The notes beneath the pieces are model-generated. The model was not told the origin of the DNA, made no database searches, and saw only the letters and a program-made list of their open reading frames with translations. A program made the translations under genes and the position numbers. A DNA stretch of 64,000 bases from Candidatus Liberibacter europaeus (lineage in GTDB: Bacteria; Pseudomonadota; Alphaproteobacteria; Rhizobiales; Rhizobiaceae): positions 62,001 to 126,000 of the forward strand of contig PSQJ01000002.1 of the NCBI GenBank assembly GCA_003045065.1, given 5' to 3'. Below, one piece after another: positions 53,633-64,000 of this stretch (the stretch's first letter is position 1; every line of letters starts with the position of its first letter).

Positions 53633-54924
53633 ATAAGATGTATGGAAGTTCTTTTTTAAATCAATCATTGATGGAAACAGATCCGGATGTGTTTTCTCTC
53701 ATTGGAAAAGAAATTGTTCGACAAGAACAAGAAATACAGTTGATTGCATCTGAAAATATGGTATCGCGTGCCGTTTTAGAAGCACAGGGATCAATTCTAA
53801 CCAATAAATATGCTGAGGGATATTCTGGAAATCGTTATTACGGTGGTTGCAAGTATATTGATCAGATTGAAGATTTGGCAATTGAACGAGCAAAGAAATT
53901 ATTTGATGTGAATTTTGTGAATGTTCAACCTCATTCCGGATCTCAGATGAATCAAGCGGTGTTTTTGGCATTATTGAAACCAGGCGATACTTTGATGGGG
54001 CTTGGTTTGGATTCAGGGGGGCATTTAACTCATGGACATAGAGTAAACCTGTCTGGCAAGTGGTTTAACTCTGTTCCTTACGATGTTAGAAAAGAGGATT
54101 GCTTGATTGACATGGATGAGGTTGAAAGTTTGGCGATTAAATATAAGCCTAAGTTGATTATCTCAGGTGCTACAGCATATTCTCGTAATTTGGAATGGGA
54201 TCGTTTTCGTGCTATTGCAGATTCTGTAGGTGCTTATCTTATGGCAGATATATCACATATCGCAGGTCTTGTTGCAGCAGGAGAACATGAATCTCCTGTA
54301 TCACATTGTCATTTAGTTACGACAACGACACATAAATCTTTAAGGGGTCCTCGTGGTGGAATGATTATGACCAATGATATGGAATTAGCTAAAAAAATAG
54401 ATGTAGCTGTTTTTCCAGGATTTCAAGGGGGGCCATTAATGCATACTATATCCGCTAAGGCTGTTGCATTTGGTGAAGCTTTGCGTCCTGAGTTTAAAGA
54501 TTATGCTAAACAAGTTGTAGTAAATGCGCGGTCTTTTGCGAATAAACTTCAGAGTTTAGGCCTTGATATTGTTTCTGGAGGGACAGACAATCACCTTATG
54601 TTAGTAGATTTACGTTCGAAAAATATTACTGGCAAAGAAGCTGAAAGTATTCTTGGTCGTGTATGTATTGCTTGTAATAAAAATAGTATTCCATTTGATA
54701 CAGAGAGTCCGTTTGTTACTTCTGGTATTCGTTTTGGCACTCCATCTGCTACTACAAGGGGTTTTAATGAAAAAGATTTTGAATATTTGGCTGAATTGAT
54801 TGCTGAAGTTATTGATGGATCTTCATCTGGCTCTTCTGAAAATAGAAAATCGGTAGAATTAGTAGTTTTAAATAAAGTTAGAGAGTTTATTAGACGTTTT
54901 CCTACTTATGATTTTGTTCATTAA
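53629..54924 (+). CDS. glyA: Serine hydroxymethyltransferase
   Basis: [52 protein letters not shown]. Confidence 0.98.
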   Translation: MNKMYGSSFLNQSLMETDPDVFSLIGKEIVRQEQEIQLIASENMVSRAVLEAQGSILTNKYAEGYSGNRYYGGCKYIDQIEDLAIERAKKLFDVNFVNVQPHSGSQMNQAVFLALLKPGDTLMGLGLDSGGHLTHGHRVNLSGKWFNSVPYDVRKEDCLIDMDEVESLAIKYKPKLIISGATAYSRNLEWDRFRAIADSVGAYLMADISHIAGLVAAGEHESPVSHCHLVTTTTHKSLRGPRGGMIMTNDMELAKKIDVAVFPGFQGGPLMHTISAKAVAFGEALRPEFKDYAKQVVVNARSFANKLQSLGLDIVSGGTDNHLMLVDLRSKNITGKEAESILGRVCIACNKNSIPFDTESPFVTSGIRFGTPSATTRGFNEKDFEYLAELIAEVIDGSSSGSSENRKSVELVVLNKVREFIRRFPTYDFVH

Positions 54925-55047
54925 GAGTAGGTATTTTATCTTGCTCTTAATTTATAAATTATTGATACATGATTTATTATAGTGTTTTTGAAAGTAGTGG
55001 ATAGTGTTGTTGTATGGCGGGTCTTTTGAGCATATTGTGGATTAAAG

Positions 55048-56169
55048 TTGTATATTTCATTATATGAAACTCACACAGCTTCTGTGTCTTCTATTGACGA
55101 AAGATTTATGTCAGCTGCATTGCGGTTATCTGGTTGGGGACTTGGTTTAACGGGGACCAATCCTTCTGTAGCTTGTCTGATTGTTAAGAATGGAACTATT
55201 ATTGGTAGAGGAGTTACCGCTTATGGTGGTCGCCCTCATGCTGAAGCACAAGCTCTTTTCGAAGCAGGGGAAATGGCAAGAGGTGCTACCGCTTATGTTA
55301 CTTTAGAGCCGTGTGCGCATTATGGTCAGTCTCCTCCTTGTGCACAATTTATTATTGATTCTGGAATAATACGAGTTGTTTTTTGTGTTTGTGACCCTGA
55401 TGTACGAGTATCAGGACGCGGGGTATCATTGCTATTACAACAAGGAATTATTGTCGATAAGATTTTGGAAACAAAAGGAAAGAGAGCTCTCAGATCGTAT
55501 ATAACTCGTCAGGTGAAGAAACGTTCTCATGTAACTATTAAGCTTGCAGTATCACAAGATAATATGATTGGAATTGTAGGTCGTGGAAATATCCCTATTA
55601 CCGGTCCAATTTCAATAGCTCAATCACATGTGTTAAGAGCGCAGTCAGATGCTATTCTTGTTGGTATAGGTACAGTATTATCTGATAATCCAGAGTTGAC
55701 CTGTAGATTAAATGGGTTAAGCGATCTTTCTCCTACTCGTATTATTTTAGACTCGAATCTTAGGTTGCCTCTTGATTCTAAAATTATGCGGACAGCGTCT
55801 TTGGCGCCAATTATCGTTATCACTGAAAATTATGATTCTATAAAATCTATTTCTCTTAAAAAAAATAACATAAAAATTGTTCACTGTAATTCGCATGACC
55901 TGAGCCAATTGTTATCTGTATTAGCGGATTTAGGTATAACTTCTTTATTAGTAGAAGGGGGGGCGACCGTGATTCGTTCTTTTATAACTGCTGGTTTGGT
56001 TGATTCTATTATTCTTTATAGATCAAACCAAATTATATTTAGTCAAGGTATTCCTTCTCCTCTTGAGGATCAGTACATTGAAGATAGTTTTCTATGTGTT
56101 AGATGTGATTGTTTTGGCTCAGATTTTTGTTTTGAATATTCAAGGAAAAACTATTGTTTACAGGAATAA
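55048..56169 (+). CDS. ribD: Bifunctional diaminohydroxyphosphoribosylaminopyrimidine deaminase / reductase
   Basis: GGRPHAEAQAL, TLEPCAHYGQSPPCAQ; C-terminal reductase LLVEGGATVIRSF. Confidence 0.96.
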   Translation: MYISLYETHTASVSSIDERFMSAALRLSGWGLGLTGTNPSVACLIVKNGTIIGRGVTAYGGRPHAEAQALFEAGEMARGATAYVTLEPCAHYGQSPPCAQFIIDSGIIRVVFCVCDPDVRVSGRGVSLLLQQGIIVDKILETKGKRALRSYITRQVKKRSHVTIKLAVSQDNMIGIVGRGNIPITGPISIAQSHVLRAQSDAILVGIGTVLSDNPELTCRLNGLSDLSPTRIILDSNLRLPLDSKIMRTASLAPIIVITENYDSIKSISLKKNNIKIVHCNSHDLSQLLSVLADLGITSLLVEGGATVIRSFITAGLVDSIILYRSNQIIFSQGIPSPLEDQYIEDSFLCVRCDCFGSDFCFEYSRKNYCLQE

Positions 56170-56765
56170 TTACTGATGTAGGACGAATTATATCCATTAC
56201 TCCAATGAAAAAAGGAATTAGATTGCGTATTATGACATCATATAATACCTCTACTATGGAGATAGGTTGTTCTATAGCTCATTCAGGAATTTGTTTGACA
56301 GTTGTGAATTTGCCAGAAAGAAATTCTTTTGATAATTGGTATGAAGTGGAAATTTGGGAAGAAACTATTAGTCTGACGAATGCAAATTCATGGGATGTGG
56401 GTACTTTGGTGAATTTAGAACGTTCCATGAGAATTGATAGTGAGTTAGGTGGACATCTTGTTTATGGTCATATTGATGGAATAGTTGAAATTATTTTTCT
56501 GGATTTTATTGGTGATTCTATGTATTGTCGATTAAGTCTTCCGAGTAACATAGCTAAATTTGTAGCTGTAAAAGGCTCGGTATGCCTTAATGGAGTCTCC
56601 ATGACTGTTAATTTTGTAGATGAGAATTTTTTTGATGTTTTATTTATTCGACATACTATTGAGAAAACAACTTGGAGAATGCATACAACGGGTGATTTTA
56701 TAAATATAGAGGTTGATTATATTATGCGTTGTGTGTCACGATTGCTTGAGTTTAAGCCTAGTTGA
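56154..56765 (+). CDS. ribE: Riboflavin synthase alpha chain
   Basis: MFTGIITDVGRI duplicated lumazine-binding fold; VNLERSMRIDSELGGHLVYGHIDG. Confidence 0.96.
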   Translation: MFTGIITDVGRIISITPMKKGIRLRIMTSYNTSTMEIGCSIAHSGICLTVVNLPERNSFDNWYEVEIWEETISLTNANSWDVGTLVNLERSMRIDSELGGHLVYGHIDGIVEIIFLDFIGDSMYCRLSLPSNIAKFVAVKGSVCLNGVSMTVNFVDENFFDVLFIRHTIEKTTWRMHTTGDFINIEVDYIMRCVSRLLEFKPS

Positions 56766-56797
56766 ATGAAAGATAAAATCTTGATATTGTAAACGGG

Positions 56798-57286
56798 TTG
56801 TCTGATTTTTTTGTGTTTTTGCGGAGTTTCAATATGGGTGAGATTATTCCGCATATATTGGTCATAGAGGCTAGATTCTATGATAATTTTTCTTGTATGC
56901 TTCTTGAGGGATGTACGTCTGTTTTGAAGGAGAAAGGTGTTTCTTGGGATTTGTTTGAAACGCCAGGTGCTTTGGAAATACCGGTTGCTGTTAGTATGGC
57001 AATTAATACTTCTAGGAAAGGTAATAAAATATATGATGGCGCTGTTGTTCTTGGCGTTGTTATTAGGGGAGAAACTTCTCACTGTGATATTATAGCACAA
57101 GAGGTTACTCATGGGCTGGTGGATATTTCGATTAGATATTGTTTTCCTATTGGCAATGGAATTGTTGTGGTGGATAACGAGCAACAGGCTTACGATCGTT
57201 CTAGTTCTGATAAGCTAAATAGAGGTGGATTTGCAGCTAATGCTGTTTTAAAAATGATTGAATTAAAAAATAAGTTATTTACATAG
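56798..57286 (+). CDS. ribH: 6,7-dimethyl-8-ribityllumazine synthase
   Basis: TPGALEIPVAVSMAI, DGAVVLGVVIRGETSHCDIIAQEVTHGL. Confidence 0.96.
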   Translation: MSDFFVFLRSFNMGEIIPHILVIEARFYDNFSCMLLEGCTSVLKEKGVSWDLFETPGALEIPVAVSMAINTSRKGNKIYDGAVVLGVVIRGETSHCDIIAQEVTHGLVDISIRYCFPIGNGIVVVDNEQQAYDRSSSDKLNRGGFAANAVLKMIELKNKLFT

Positions 57287-57291
57287 GTTTC

Positions 57292-57795
57292 ATGGATACA
57301 CAGAGTGATAAAGCGAATTGTAAGTTTGCTCATAAAAGACGAATAGCTCGGCTTTCTGCGATTCAAGCCCTTTACAAGATAAATATAGTTAATTGTAGCG
57401 CAGAAGAAGTGATTGATGAATATGAATTGTATAGGTTTTGTACGGATATTGATGAAGATATTTATACACAAGTTGATCTTGAATGGTTTCGTTTGATTAT
57501 ACGCGGTGTTTTGGATAATCAAGAATTTATTGACTCGGCTATTTCTTCTTGTCTTGCGGATGGATGGAGTCTTTCTAGGTTGGATTTAATTGTATGTTGT
57601 ATTTTAAGGGCAGGATTATTTGAATTAATTGGATGTAGTTCTGTGCCAACAGAGGTGGTAATGTCCGAGTATATTGCCATAGCTCATGCTTTTTTTTATA
57701 GAGATGAGCCGAAGTTTATTAATGCTATTTTGGATAGACTATCTCGTATCCCAGAAGTTATTGAAAGAAGAAATCATTCTATTGTAAAGTCCTAG
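57292..57795 (+). CDS. nusB: Transcription antitermination factor NusB
   Basis: RRIARLSAIQALYKI...RLDLIVCCILRAGLFELIGCSSVPTEVVMSEYIAIAHAFF. Confidence 0.93.
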   Translation: MDTQSDKANCKFAHKRRIARLSAIQALYKINIVNCSAEEVIDEYELYRFCTDIDEDIYTQVDLEWFRLIIRGVLDNQEFIDSAISSCLADGWSLSRLDLIVCCILRAGLFELIGCSSVPTEVVMSEYIAIAHAFFYRDEPKFINAILDRLSRIPEVIERRNHSIVKS

Positions 57796-57867
57796 ATGAC
57801 CTTATATTTACAATTTTTATTAAAAAAGTAAATTAGAAGTTGTTATTGCTTTGCTCTCCCAAAAACA

Positions 57868-58332
57868 TTATCCGCGTCCGCGGTAGCTATGGACATCTTG
57901 AATTGGCAGGAATATCCCATCAGGAGGAGATGATGTCTGCCAGAATATATCAATAGGAATTCCCCCGCGAGGATACCAATACGCACCAATGCGCATCCAT
58001 TTTGGTTCAAGTGCTGTTACTAATCTCTTTGCAATATATATTGAACAGTCTTCGTGAAATGAATGATAATTGCGAAATGATGCCATAAATAGTTTAAGAG
58101 ATTTTGATTCTATCAACCAATCTTTTGGTATGTAGTCTATTATGATATGTGCAAAATCTGGTTGGGCAGTGATTGGGCACAATGATGTAAATTCTGGTAC
58201 TGTAAATCTTACGACATAATTTAATTCGTTGTTTTTAGATGGAATTTTCTCTAACACGGCGTTATCTGGATTATTACATATTTTTGTTTTTTTTCCAAGG
58301 ATAGATAATCCTTCTACTTTGCTTTTAGGCAT
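57868..58332 (-). CDS. queF: 7-cyano-7-deazaguanine (preQ0) reductase QueF
   Basis: [56 protein letters not shown]. Confidence 0.96.
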   Translation of the reverse strand: MPKSKVEGLSILGKKTKICNNPDNAVLEKIPSKNNELNYVVRFTVPEFTSLCPITAQPDFAHIIIDYIPKDWLIESKSLKLFMASFRNYHSFHEDCSIYIAKRLVTALEPKWMRIGAYWYPRGGIPIDIFWQTSSPPDGIFLPIQDVHSYRGRG

Positions 58333-58345
58333 ACGGTTTATATTC

Positions 58346-59251
58346 CTATAATTTTATTTTAATGCCATGAGAACGTTCAGTTTCAGGTTCAACATGTATA
58401 GTTATGATAGTTTCAGGGATAACTTTTTCGATAGATTTTTCTAGGTTGTTGCAAATTTTATGTGCGTTTAAAACTGTCATCTTTGAATCTACTACGAGGT
58501 GAAAATTTATGAAAAAAACTGATCCTGATTGCCTTACTTTTAAGTCGTGGATTTCTTTTGATCCAGAAGCATTAAGTGCAATGATACTCTTTATTTTTTC
58601 AAGGTATTTCGATTGTACGGCGCCATCCATGAGACCACTTATAGAGGACGCTATGATTTGCCATCCGTTGTATAAAATAGCAATAGACATGAATGTAGCT
58701 ATAATTGAATCTAGTGCGTTATATTTTGTTATTACTGTTAACAACAATCCAGATATAACACCTATGGACATTAAAACATCTGATATAAGATGTTGTCCAT
58801 TTGCTTTGAGTGCTGCAGAGTGATATTTTTCTCCATATTTTATCATTAACATTCCCCATATGAGACTTATTATACTAGATATAAGACTAATGAGAAAACC
58901 TATTATTGATATATTATTGGAATAAGTTATTTGTGTATAGTTTTGCCAAGATTTATATAATACTACTAATGCTATACATACCATCAGAATCCCTTCTATG
59001 ACTGCGGCAATATATTCAGCTTTTTGATGTCCAAAAGGATGATTGTGATCAGCTGGACGGCATGCGTATTTTATTGTAAAATAGGAAATTATTGCTGTTA
59101 CAATGTTAACTGTTGATTCAAGCCCATCGGATAACAGTGAGACGAAACCGGTTACATACCATGCAGCAACCTTCAAAAGGGTTATAAATATAGATATAAA
59201 TACCCCCCACAGTGCCATTTTTGCAATAATTTTATTATAATGTTGTTTCAT
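58346..59251 (-). CDS. Cation diffusion facilitator family transporter
   Basis: CDF topology, [35 protein letters not shown]-terminal cytoplasmic domain. Confidence 0.93.
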   Translation of the reverse strand: MKQHYNKIIAKMALWGVFISIFITLLKVAAWYVTGFVSLLSDGLESTVNIVTAIISYFTIKYACRPADHNHPFGHQKAEYIAAVIEGILMVCIALVVLYKSWQNYTQITYSNNISIIGFLISLISSIISLIWGMLMIKYGEKYHSAALKANGQHLISDVLMSIGVISGLLLTVITKYNALDSIIATFMSIAILYNGWQIIASSISGLMDGAVQSKYLEKIKSIIALNASGSKEIHDLKVRQSGSVFFINFHLVVDSKMTVLNAHKICNNLEKSIEKVIPETIITIHVEPETERSHGIKIKL

Positions 59252-59261
59252 GTAAAATTAC

Positions 59262-59951
59262 CTACTGGCTTATTGGTGTCTTTTGTGTAACCATCATTGG
59301 TAAGGCGGTTACAATATTGCGGATCATTTTTATACCTGAATCATTGTCAGAAGTCATTATTGATTCAGGATGAAATTGAACGGCAAATACAGGTTCGTGG
59401 ACATGTTCTATCCCCATAATAATATTATCTTCGCTTTTAGCTGTGACAACAAATTCTTTTGGTAATGTCGTAGGATTAACGTGGATAGAGTGATACCGCC
59501 CAACAGATATTTTTTTGCCTAAATTTGAAAAAACTACACTTGGTTGCATGATATTTATACATGAGGATTTTCCATGAAAAGGTTTGGGAAGCCGTAGTAA
59601 CTTTGCACCGTATGCTTCTGCGATTGCTTGCATTCCAAGACAAACTCCAAACATTGGCAAATTGCGTTTACGTATAATTTGTATAGTTTTTTTGCAATGA
59701 AAGTTTTTTGGCAATCCAGGTCCGGGCGATAGAACCACTAAATCAGGAGAAAATTCATCAAGTATTTCAAGAGCTTCTTTGTTTCTTTTTATTATGACAC
59801 TTGTTCTTGTTTGTAAGAAATAGTCAGCAAGTATGTGAACAAAACTATCCTCGTAATCTATAATTAAGATTTTTAATGTGGGCAATGGAAATTTGGTTAC
59901 AGATTCTTTATGGGATGTAATCCCATTATTTGGGATAAAAGATTTCAACAT
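59262..59951 (-). CDS. Class I glutamine amidotransferase, TrpG-like; appears to be the C-terminal half of a fused TrpEG
   Basis: [53 protein letters not shown]; no TrpE domain upstream. Confidence 0.88.
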   Translation of the reverse strand: MLKSFIPNNGITSHKESVTKFPLPTLKILIIDYEDSFVHILADYFLQTRTSVIIKRNKEALEILDEFSPDLVVLSPGPGLPKNFHCKKTIQIIRKRNLPMFGVCLGMQAIAEAYGAKLLRLPKPFHGKSSCINIMQPSVVFSNLGKKISVGRYHSIHVNPTTLPKEFVVTAKSEDNIIMGIEHVHEPVFAVQFHPESIMTSDNDSGIKMIRNIVTALPMMVTQKTPISQ

Positions 59952-60624
59952 ATTAACTACTACTATCTGTTATTATGGGTAAATTTTAAATAAATTCTTT
60001 ACTAGCAAGGCATATTTTATTTAAAAATGTGTTTAAATACTAATGAACATATACGCTACTGGATTTGCTGATTGCTCTATTATTAATAGAATAATAAAGG
60101 TGTCAATTAGGTCATTATTTATATATACAGTAATATATTTCCAGCTATGATTAAATTGGTTAAATTGTATTTTTATGTCATTTTAGGTATTTATTTGTTT
60201 TATACAGAGTTCAGGATTGCTTTTTATCTATTAGGAAATAATTTCACTCATATTATTGAATAATATTTTTATGTGTATAGTTCAATATATTGAAAGTTTA
60301 TAAGTCTGTTTTAAGGATATCAAAATGATTTATAAGATGTTTTTAAACAATAATTTAATGAGTAAAGAAATTTTATGTATATAGAAATTATCATTACATG
60401 TATCTTTTGGTTCGGTTATGCTATTTTTCGTTGTAATAGATTTAGCAGATATATATTGTTTCTATAAATTGTGGTGTTAGTTGATGATCTCTGGCTATTT
60501 GTTAGCTTATATAATAGCATGCGTTTTATTATAGTTTATGATGATATTTTTGATAAGATTGATATAATGATTGGCGATTTAAATTCGTTTTTGTTAAATG
60601 ATTTGAGTTTTTTGATGTGCAGGG

Positions 60625-61572
60625 ATGATATTACTAATGCTACGTAAAGTTATAATGTTTATCTTCTATTTATATATATTTCCTTTGGTGATTTATGCAA
60701 AAGATGCTGAAAGTTGCCATTTCGTACGTTTTTCTGACACTGGTTGGACTGATATCTCTGCTACGACTGCTATGACTTCGGTTGTTTTGGAGGAAATATT
60801 GGAATACAAAACAAGTATAAAACTGCTTTCAGTGCCTGTTACTTTTAGATCTTTAAAAAATAAAGATGTGGATGTTTTTATGGGATATTGGTATCCATCA
60901 ATGGAAAAAACTGTTGCTCCATATTTAAAAGAAGGATCGATTCAACTGGTAACAAAAAATCTTAGTGGGGCAAGGTATATGCTTGCGGTCAATGAAGTTG
61001 GATTTGACCTTGGAATAAAGAGCTATCATGATATTGTAAAATATAAGGATCAATTGGGATCTAAGATTTATGGTATTGATCCTGGCAATGCTGGCAATCA
61101 GCGTATTTTAGATATGATTAGGAATGACAAATTCTCTCTGAAGGATTTTCGGCTCGTGGAGGCTTCTGAACAGGCTACTTTTTCTCAGGTTAGGCGTTAT
61201 CAAAAGAATGATAAGCCAATAGTGTTTTTAAGTTGGGAGCCTAATCCTATAAATCTTGATCTTAATATACATTATTTATCAGGTGGTGAGAATATTTATG
61301 GATTTGGAGAAGCATCTGTTTATACTACGGTCAGTAAGGATTACCTGGATCAATGTCCTAATGTGGGTAGATTACTTAAAAATATTAAGTTTTCCATTGC
61401 TATTGAAAATGAAATGATGAAAAGAATTCTCAATGATAAGATAGACCCTAAGTCTGTTGGAAGGGAGTTGCTTCGCTCTAATCCTAATTTGCTAAAAGAT
61501 TGGCTTGTAGGAGTAACAAGTTTTAATGGACATAGTATCACCCACAAACTAACAAAGTTTATAGTAAATTAA
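60625..61572 (+). CDS. Choline/glycine-betaine ABC transporter substrate-binding protein (ChoX/ProX-like)
   Basis: CHFVRFSDTGWTDISATTAMTSVVLEEI, DVDVFMGYWYPSM, IYGIDPGNAGNQRI OpuAC-family motifs, signal peptide. Confidence 0.9.
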   Translation: MILLMLRKVIMFIFYLYIFPLVIYAKDAESCHFVRFSDTGWTDISATTAMTSVVLEEILEYKTSIKLLSVPVTFRSLKNKDVDVFMGYWYPSMEKTVAPYLKEGSIQLVTKNLSGARYMLAVNEVGFDLGIKSYHDIVKYKDQLGSKIYGIDPGNAGNQRILDMIRNDKFSLKDFRLVEASEQATFSQVRRYQKNDKPIVFLSWEPNPINLDLNIHYLSGGENIYGFGEASVYTTVSKDYLDQCPNVGRLLKNIKFSIAIENEMMKRILNDKIDPKSVGRELLRSNPNLLKDWLVGVTSFNGHSITHKLTKFIVN

Positions 61573-61632
61573 TTCTGTTGTTTGTTATGTAGTATACATA
61601 TAGGTTTTATTACATGGAGATAGGATTGTAAA

Positions 61633-62478
61633 TTGCATTGGTTTACTTTGGTACGTATTCCCCTAGGAGATTATCTGCAGGAGTTTTTTTCGCATCTTAC
61701 GGACAAAGGAGAAAAGTTTTTTAATCTTTTGTCGTTTGCTTTGCTTAAAATTATAAATTGCGTCTTGGCTATTATTCAATATCCTTCTCCGATAGTTGCT
61801 GTTGTCATAATGTCTATATTTGCATTAGTGATTAAGCGTTCTATAACAATTGCGATTGGTGTGGTTTTAGGTTTATTATTGATTATTAATCAAGGTTATT
61901 GGCAAGAAACTACAGAAACTTTGGCTTTGGTATTAGTTTCTACATCCATATCTATGATAATAGGCATTCCTATTGGAGTTCTATCTGCTTGGTATCACCG
62001 ATTTTATACGGTTATAAGATTTTTGCTTGATTCTATGCAAACTATTCCGACATTCGTTTATCTCATCCCAGTATTGGTTCTTTTTGGTCTTGGGATGGTT
62101 CCGGGAATTGTTGCAACGGTCATATTTTCTATTCCAACTTCTGTTAGATTGACTAGACTTGGTATTGTTTCAACCCCTCCGATATTAAAGGAAGCCGCAC
62201 GGGCATTTGGAGCTACACCTTTTCAAGTTTTTTGTAAGGTGGAATTGCCGTTCGCTATTCCGCAAATTATGGAAGGTTTAACTCAAACAATCATGTTATC
62301 TTTATCTATGGTTGTTGTAACTTCACTTGTTGGTTCGGACGGCTTAGGAGTTCCTGTATTGCGTGCTCTCAATAATGTAGACATAGGTAAGGGATTTGAG
62401 TCAGGTATTTGTATTGTTATATTGGCAATTATACTAGACCGTTTGTTTAGCGTTTCAGATTCAAGGGATATTACATGA
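61633..62478 (+). CDS. Choline/glycine-betaine ABC transporter permease (ChoW/ProW-like)
   Basis: MQTIPTFVYLIPVLVLFGLGMVPGIVATVIFSIPTSVRLTRLGI and EAARAFGATPFQVFCKVELPFAIPQI permease loop. Confidence 0.93.
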   Translation: MHWFTLVRIPLGDYLQEFFSHLTDKGEKFFNLLSFALLKIINCVLAIIQYPSPIVAVVIMSIFALVIKRSITIAIGVVLGLLLIINQGYWQETTETLALVLVSTSISMIIGIPIGVLSAWYHRFYTVIRFLLDSMQTIPTFVYLIPVLVLFGLGMVPGIVATVIFSIPTSVRLTRLGIVSTPPILKEAARAFGATPFQVFCKVELPFAIPQIMEGLTQTIMLSLSMVVVTSLVGSDGLGVPVLRALNNVDIGKGFESGICIVILAIILDRLFSVSDSRDIT

Positions 62479-63524
62479 ATGATTATGCGGTAATGTGTCG
62501 TGATGTTGATATCGTATTTGGTGAATCTTCAAATAAATTTCAGAAGAAGTCTGTTTACTATACTGAGAAAAGTGATAAGGATATTTCGAATGGTGTATTC
62601 TCTGCTGTTACAAAGGCGAATCTTGAAGTAAAAAAGGGAGAAATTCTCGTATTAATGGGTCTTTCAGGAGCAGGAAAATCTACTTTATTACGTTCTATTA
62701 ATGGTTTAGCTCCTCTAGTTCGAGGTGAAGTATTAGTTAATACAGAACAAGGAATAGTTAATCCATATACCGCAGATGCTACTACTCTTCGCAAATTACG
62801 TATGCATACTGTTTCTATGGTTTTTCAGCAATTTGCACTCTTACCATGGAGAACTGTGGCTCGCAATGTTGAATTAGGATTGGAATTTCTTGATATATCT
62901 GATGCAGAGAGAAAGTCTAGGGTTGCAGAACAACTTGAACTTGTTAATTTGACAAATTGGGCTGATTGTAAAATTAATATGCTGTCAGGAGGTATGAAAC
63001 AAAGAGTGGGTTTTGCTCGAGCATTTGCCACTGGCGCTCCTATTTTATTGATGGACGAACCATTTTCTTCATTGGATCCGTTGATTAAGACGCGTCTTCA
63101 AGATGAATTATTAACGTTGCAGCGAAAATTAAAGAAGACAATCGTTTTTGTAAGTCATGATATCAATGAGGCTTGTCGTTTAGCAAGTCGTATTGCAATC
63201 ATGGAAGGAGGACGAATTATACAGTGTGGAACACCGCAAGATATAATTTTACATCCCTCTAATTGTTATGTTTCTGAGTTTGTACAAAAACTGAACCCTA
63301 TTTCTGTACTTGTTGCGGCGGATGTGATGCGCTGTTGCCATCCTGATGAATTTCATAGTATAGCGCAAGAAATTTCCAAGCAAACTCCCTTGGTAGATAT
63401 AATTGATATAGTATCTGATGAGAATACAGAAAAAATCGGAGTTGTTGAAAATGGTAAAATCGTTGGTGTTATCACAGCTATAGATATTATTAAAGGTCTT
63501 GCTGGGTGTCGGAAGAGTTATTAA
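62475..63524 (+). CDS. Choline/glycine-betaine ABC transporter ATP-binding protein with C-terminal CBS-like segment (ChoV/ProV-like)
   Basis: LMGLSGAGKSTLLRSING, MLSGGMKQRVGFARA, LMDEPFSSLDPLIK; ATGA overlap with the permease. Confidence 0.95.
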   Translation: MNDYAVMCRDVDIVFGESSNKFQKKSVYYTEKSDKDISNGVFSAVTKANLEVKKGEILVLMGLSGAGKSTLLRSINGLAPLVRGEVLVNTEQGIVNPYTADATTLRKLRMHTVSMVFQQFALLPWRTVARNVELGLEFLDISDAERKSRVAEQLELVNLTNWADCKINMLSGGMKQRVGFARAFATGAPILLMDEPFSSLDPLIKTRLQDELLTLQRKLKKTIVFVSHDINEACRLASRIAIMEGGRIIQCGTPQDIILHPSNCYVSEFVQKLNPISVLVAADVMRCCHPDEFHSIAQEISKQTPLVDIIDIVSDENTEKIGVVENGKIVGVITAIDIIKGLAGCRKSY

Positions 63525-63734
63525 TGTTTAGATAAAGGTGTTTTATTTGATAAATGCAATAATAGATTTAAAAATAAACAAAATTATGTTTGTTTTTTGT
63601 TATAATCACTATATATTTGAAAAATTGATTTCAATATTATTTATCATCTAAATTTTCTCTAGTATTTCATGTGGTGCAGTAAATTGTTTATAAAAATATG
63701 TAATTTTTGTCAAAATAACATCGTAATGTAGCAT

Positions 63735-64000
63735 CTATTCAGGATAAAAGTATTCAATAAAATTATCTTTTTTTGCAGAAAATAGCTTTCCTGTTGTAAT
63801 TGTTTGAGAATAACATATTGATGTGATTAATTTTGCGATTTTCTGTGGATGAGGGACAGTTTTGGGATCCTCTTTTGGGACAGCTTGTTCACGCATAGAA
63901 GTACGAGTTGGTCCAGGATCAATATTTATGACACGTAAATCGGTATTTGATGTTTCTTTTGCCCAAGTACGTGCTAATACTTCTATTGCTGCCTTAGAAG
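63735..64000 (-). CDS. Short-chain dehydrogenase/reductase, 5' part beyond the right window edge
   Basis: Manual translation SKAAIEVLARTWAKETSNTDLRVINIDPGPTRTSMREQAVPKEDP... matches the SDR (Y)xxSK...NxxxPGxxxT region; stop TAG at 63735-63737. Confidence 0.8.
   Translation of the reverse strand, partial: SKAAIEVLARTWAKETSNTDLRVINIDPGPTRTSMREQAVPKEDPKTVPHPQKIAKLITSICYSQTITTGKLFSAKKDNFIEYFYPE

Noticed and set aside
55957-55963. G7 tract in ribD
   Set aside because: Encodes the conserved EGGAT motif of the reductase domain, so explained by protein conservation.
56717-57522. Two - strand ORFs (155 and 110 aa) across ribE-ribH-nusB
   Set aside because: Antisense to three well-supported + strand genes.

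Overview
AT-rich 64 kb window of a reduced alphaproteobacterial (Rhizobiales) chromosome. Gene content and order best match a 'Candidatus Liberibacter' species; this is inferred from recognised proteins and remembered synteny, not from a search. About 50 coding regions are recognisable: nhaA(partial), rpmF, ctaB, ribB, aroC, tadA, rluB, rsmD, cysQ, DUF4170, DUF2093, mutL, ksgA-pdxA-surA-lptD-lptG-lptF, pepA-holC, ndk, dctA, nth, DEAD-box helicase, M23 peptidase, surE-serS, a TatB-like orphan, coq10, lipA, lpd-pdhC-pdhB-pdhA, ftsB-like, eno, comEC, gltA, parC, hemB, a MarR regulator (ldtR-like) and an L,D-transpeptidase, glyA, ribD-ribE-ribH-nusB, queF, a CDF transporter, an orphan TrpG-like amidotransferase, a choline/betaine ABC transporter (choXWV/proXWV) and a partial SDR. 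No rRNA, CRISPR array, intact mobile element or convincing tRNA was seen. Most of the window is ordinary housekeeping sequence. The items worth a second look are: (1) syntenic slots where lipid A/Kdo genes (waaA/lpxK, kdsA, lpxB) are expected but absent, although LptD/F/G are retained; (2) a stand-alone GATase domain that looks like the surviving half of a fused TrpEG; (3) a decayed phage-type tyrosine recombinase C-terminus; (4) a G10 tract inside a small membrane ORF where a one-base slip in either direction gives an immediate stop; (5) a 10-codon leader ORF overlapping the glyA start within a duplicated start module; (6) a TatB-like orphan without TatA/TatC; (7) short tandem and inverted repeats near gltA, pdhA, lipA and ldtR.
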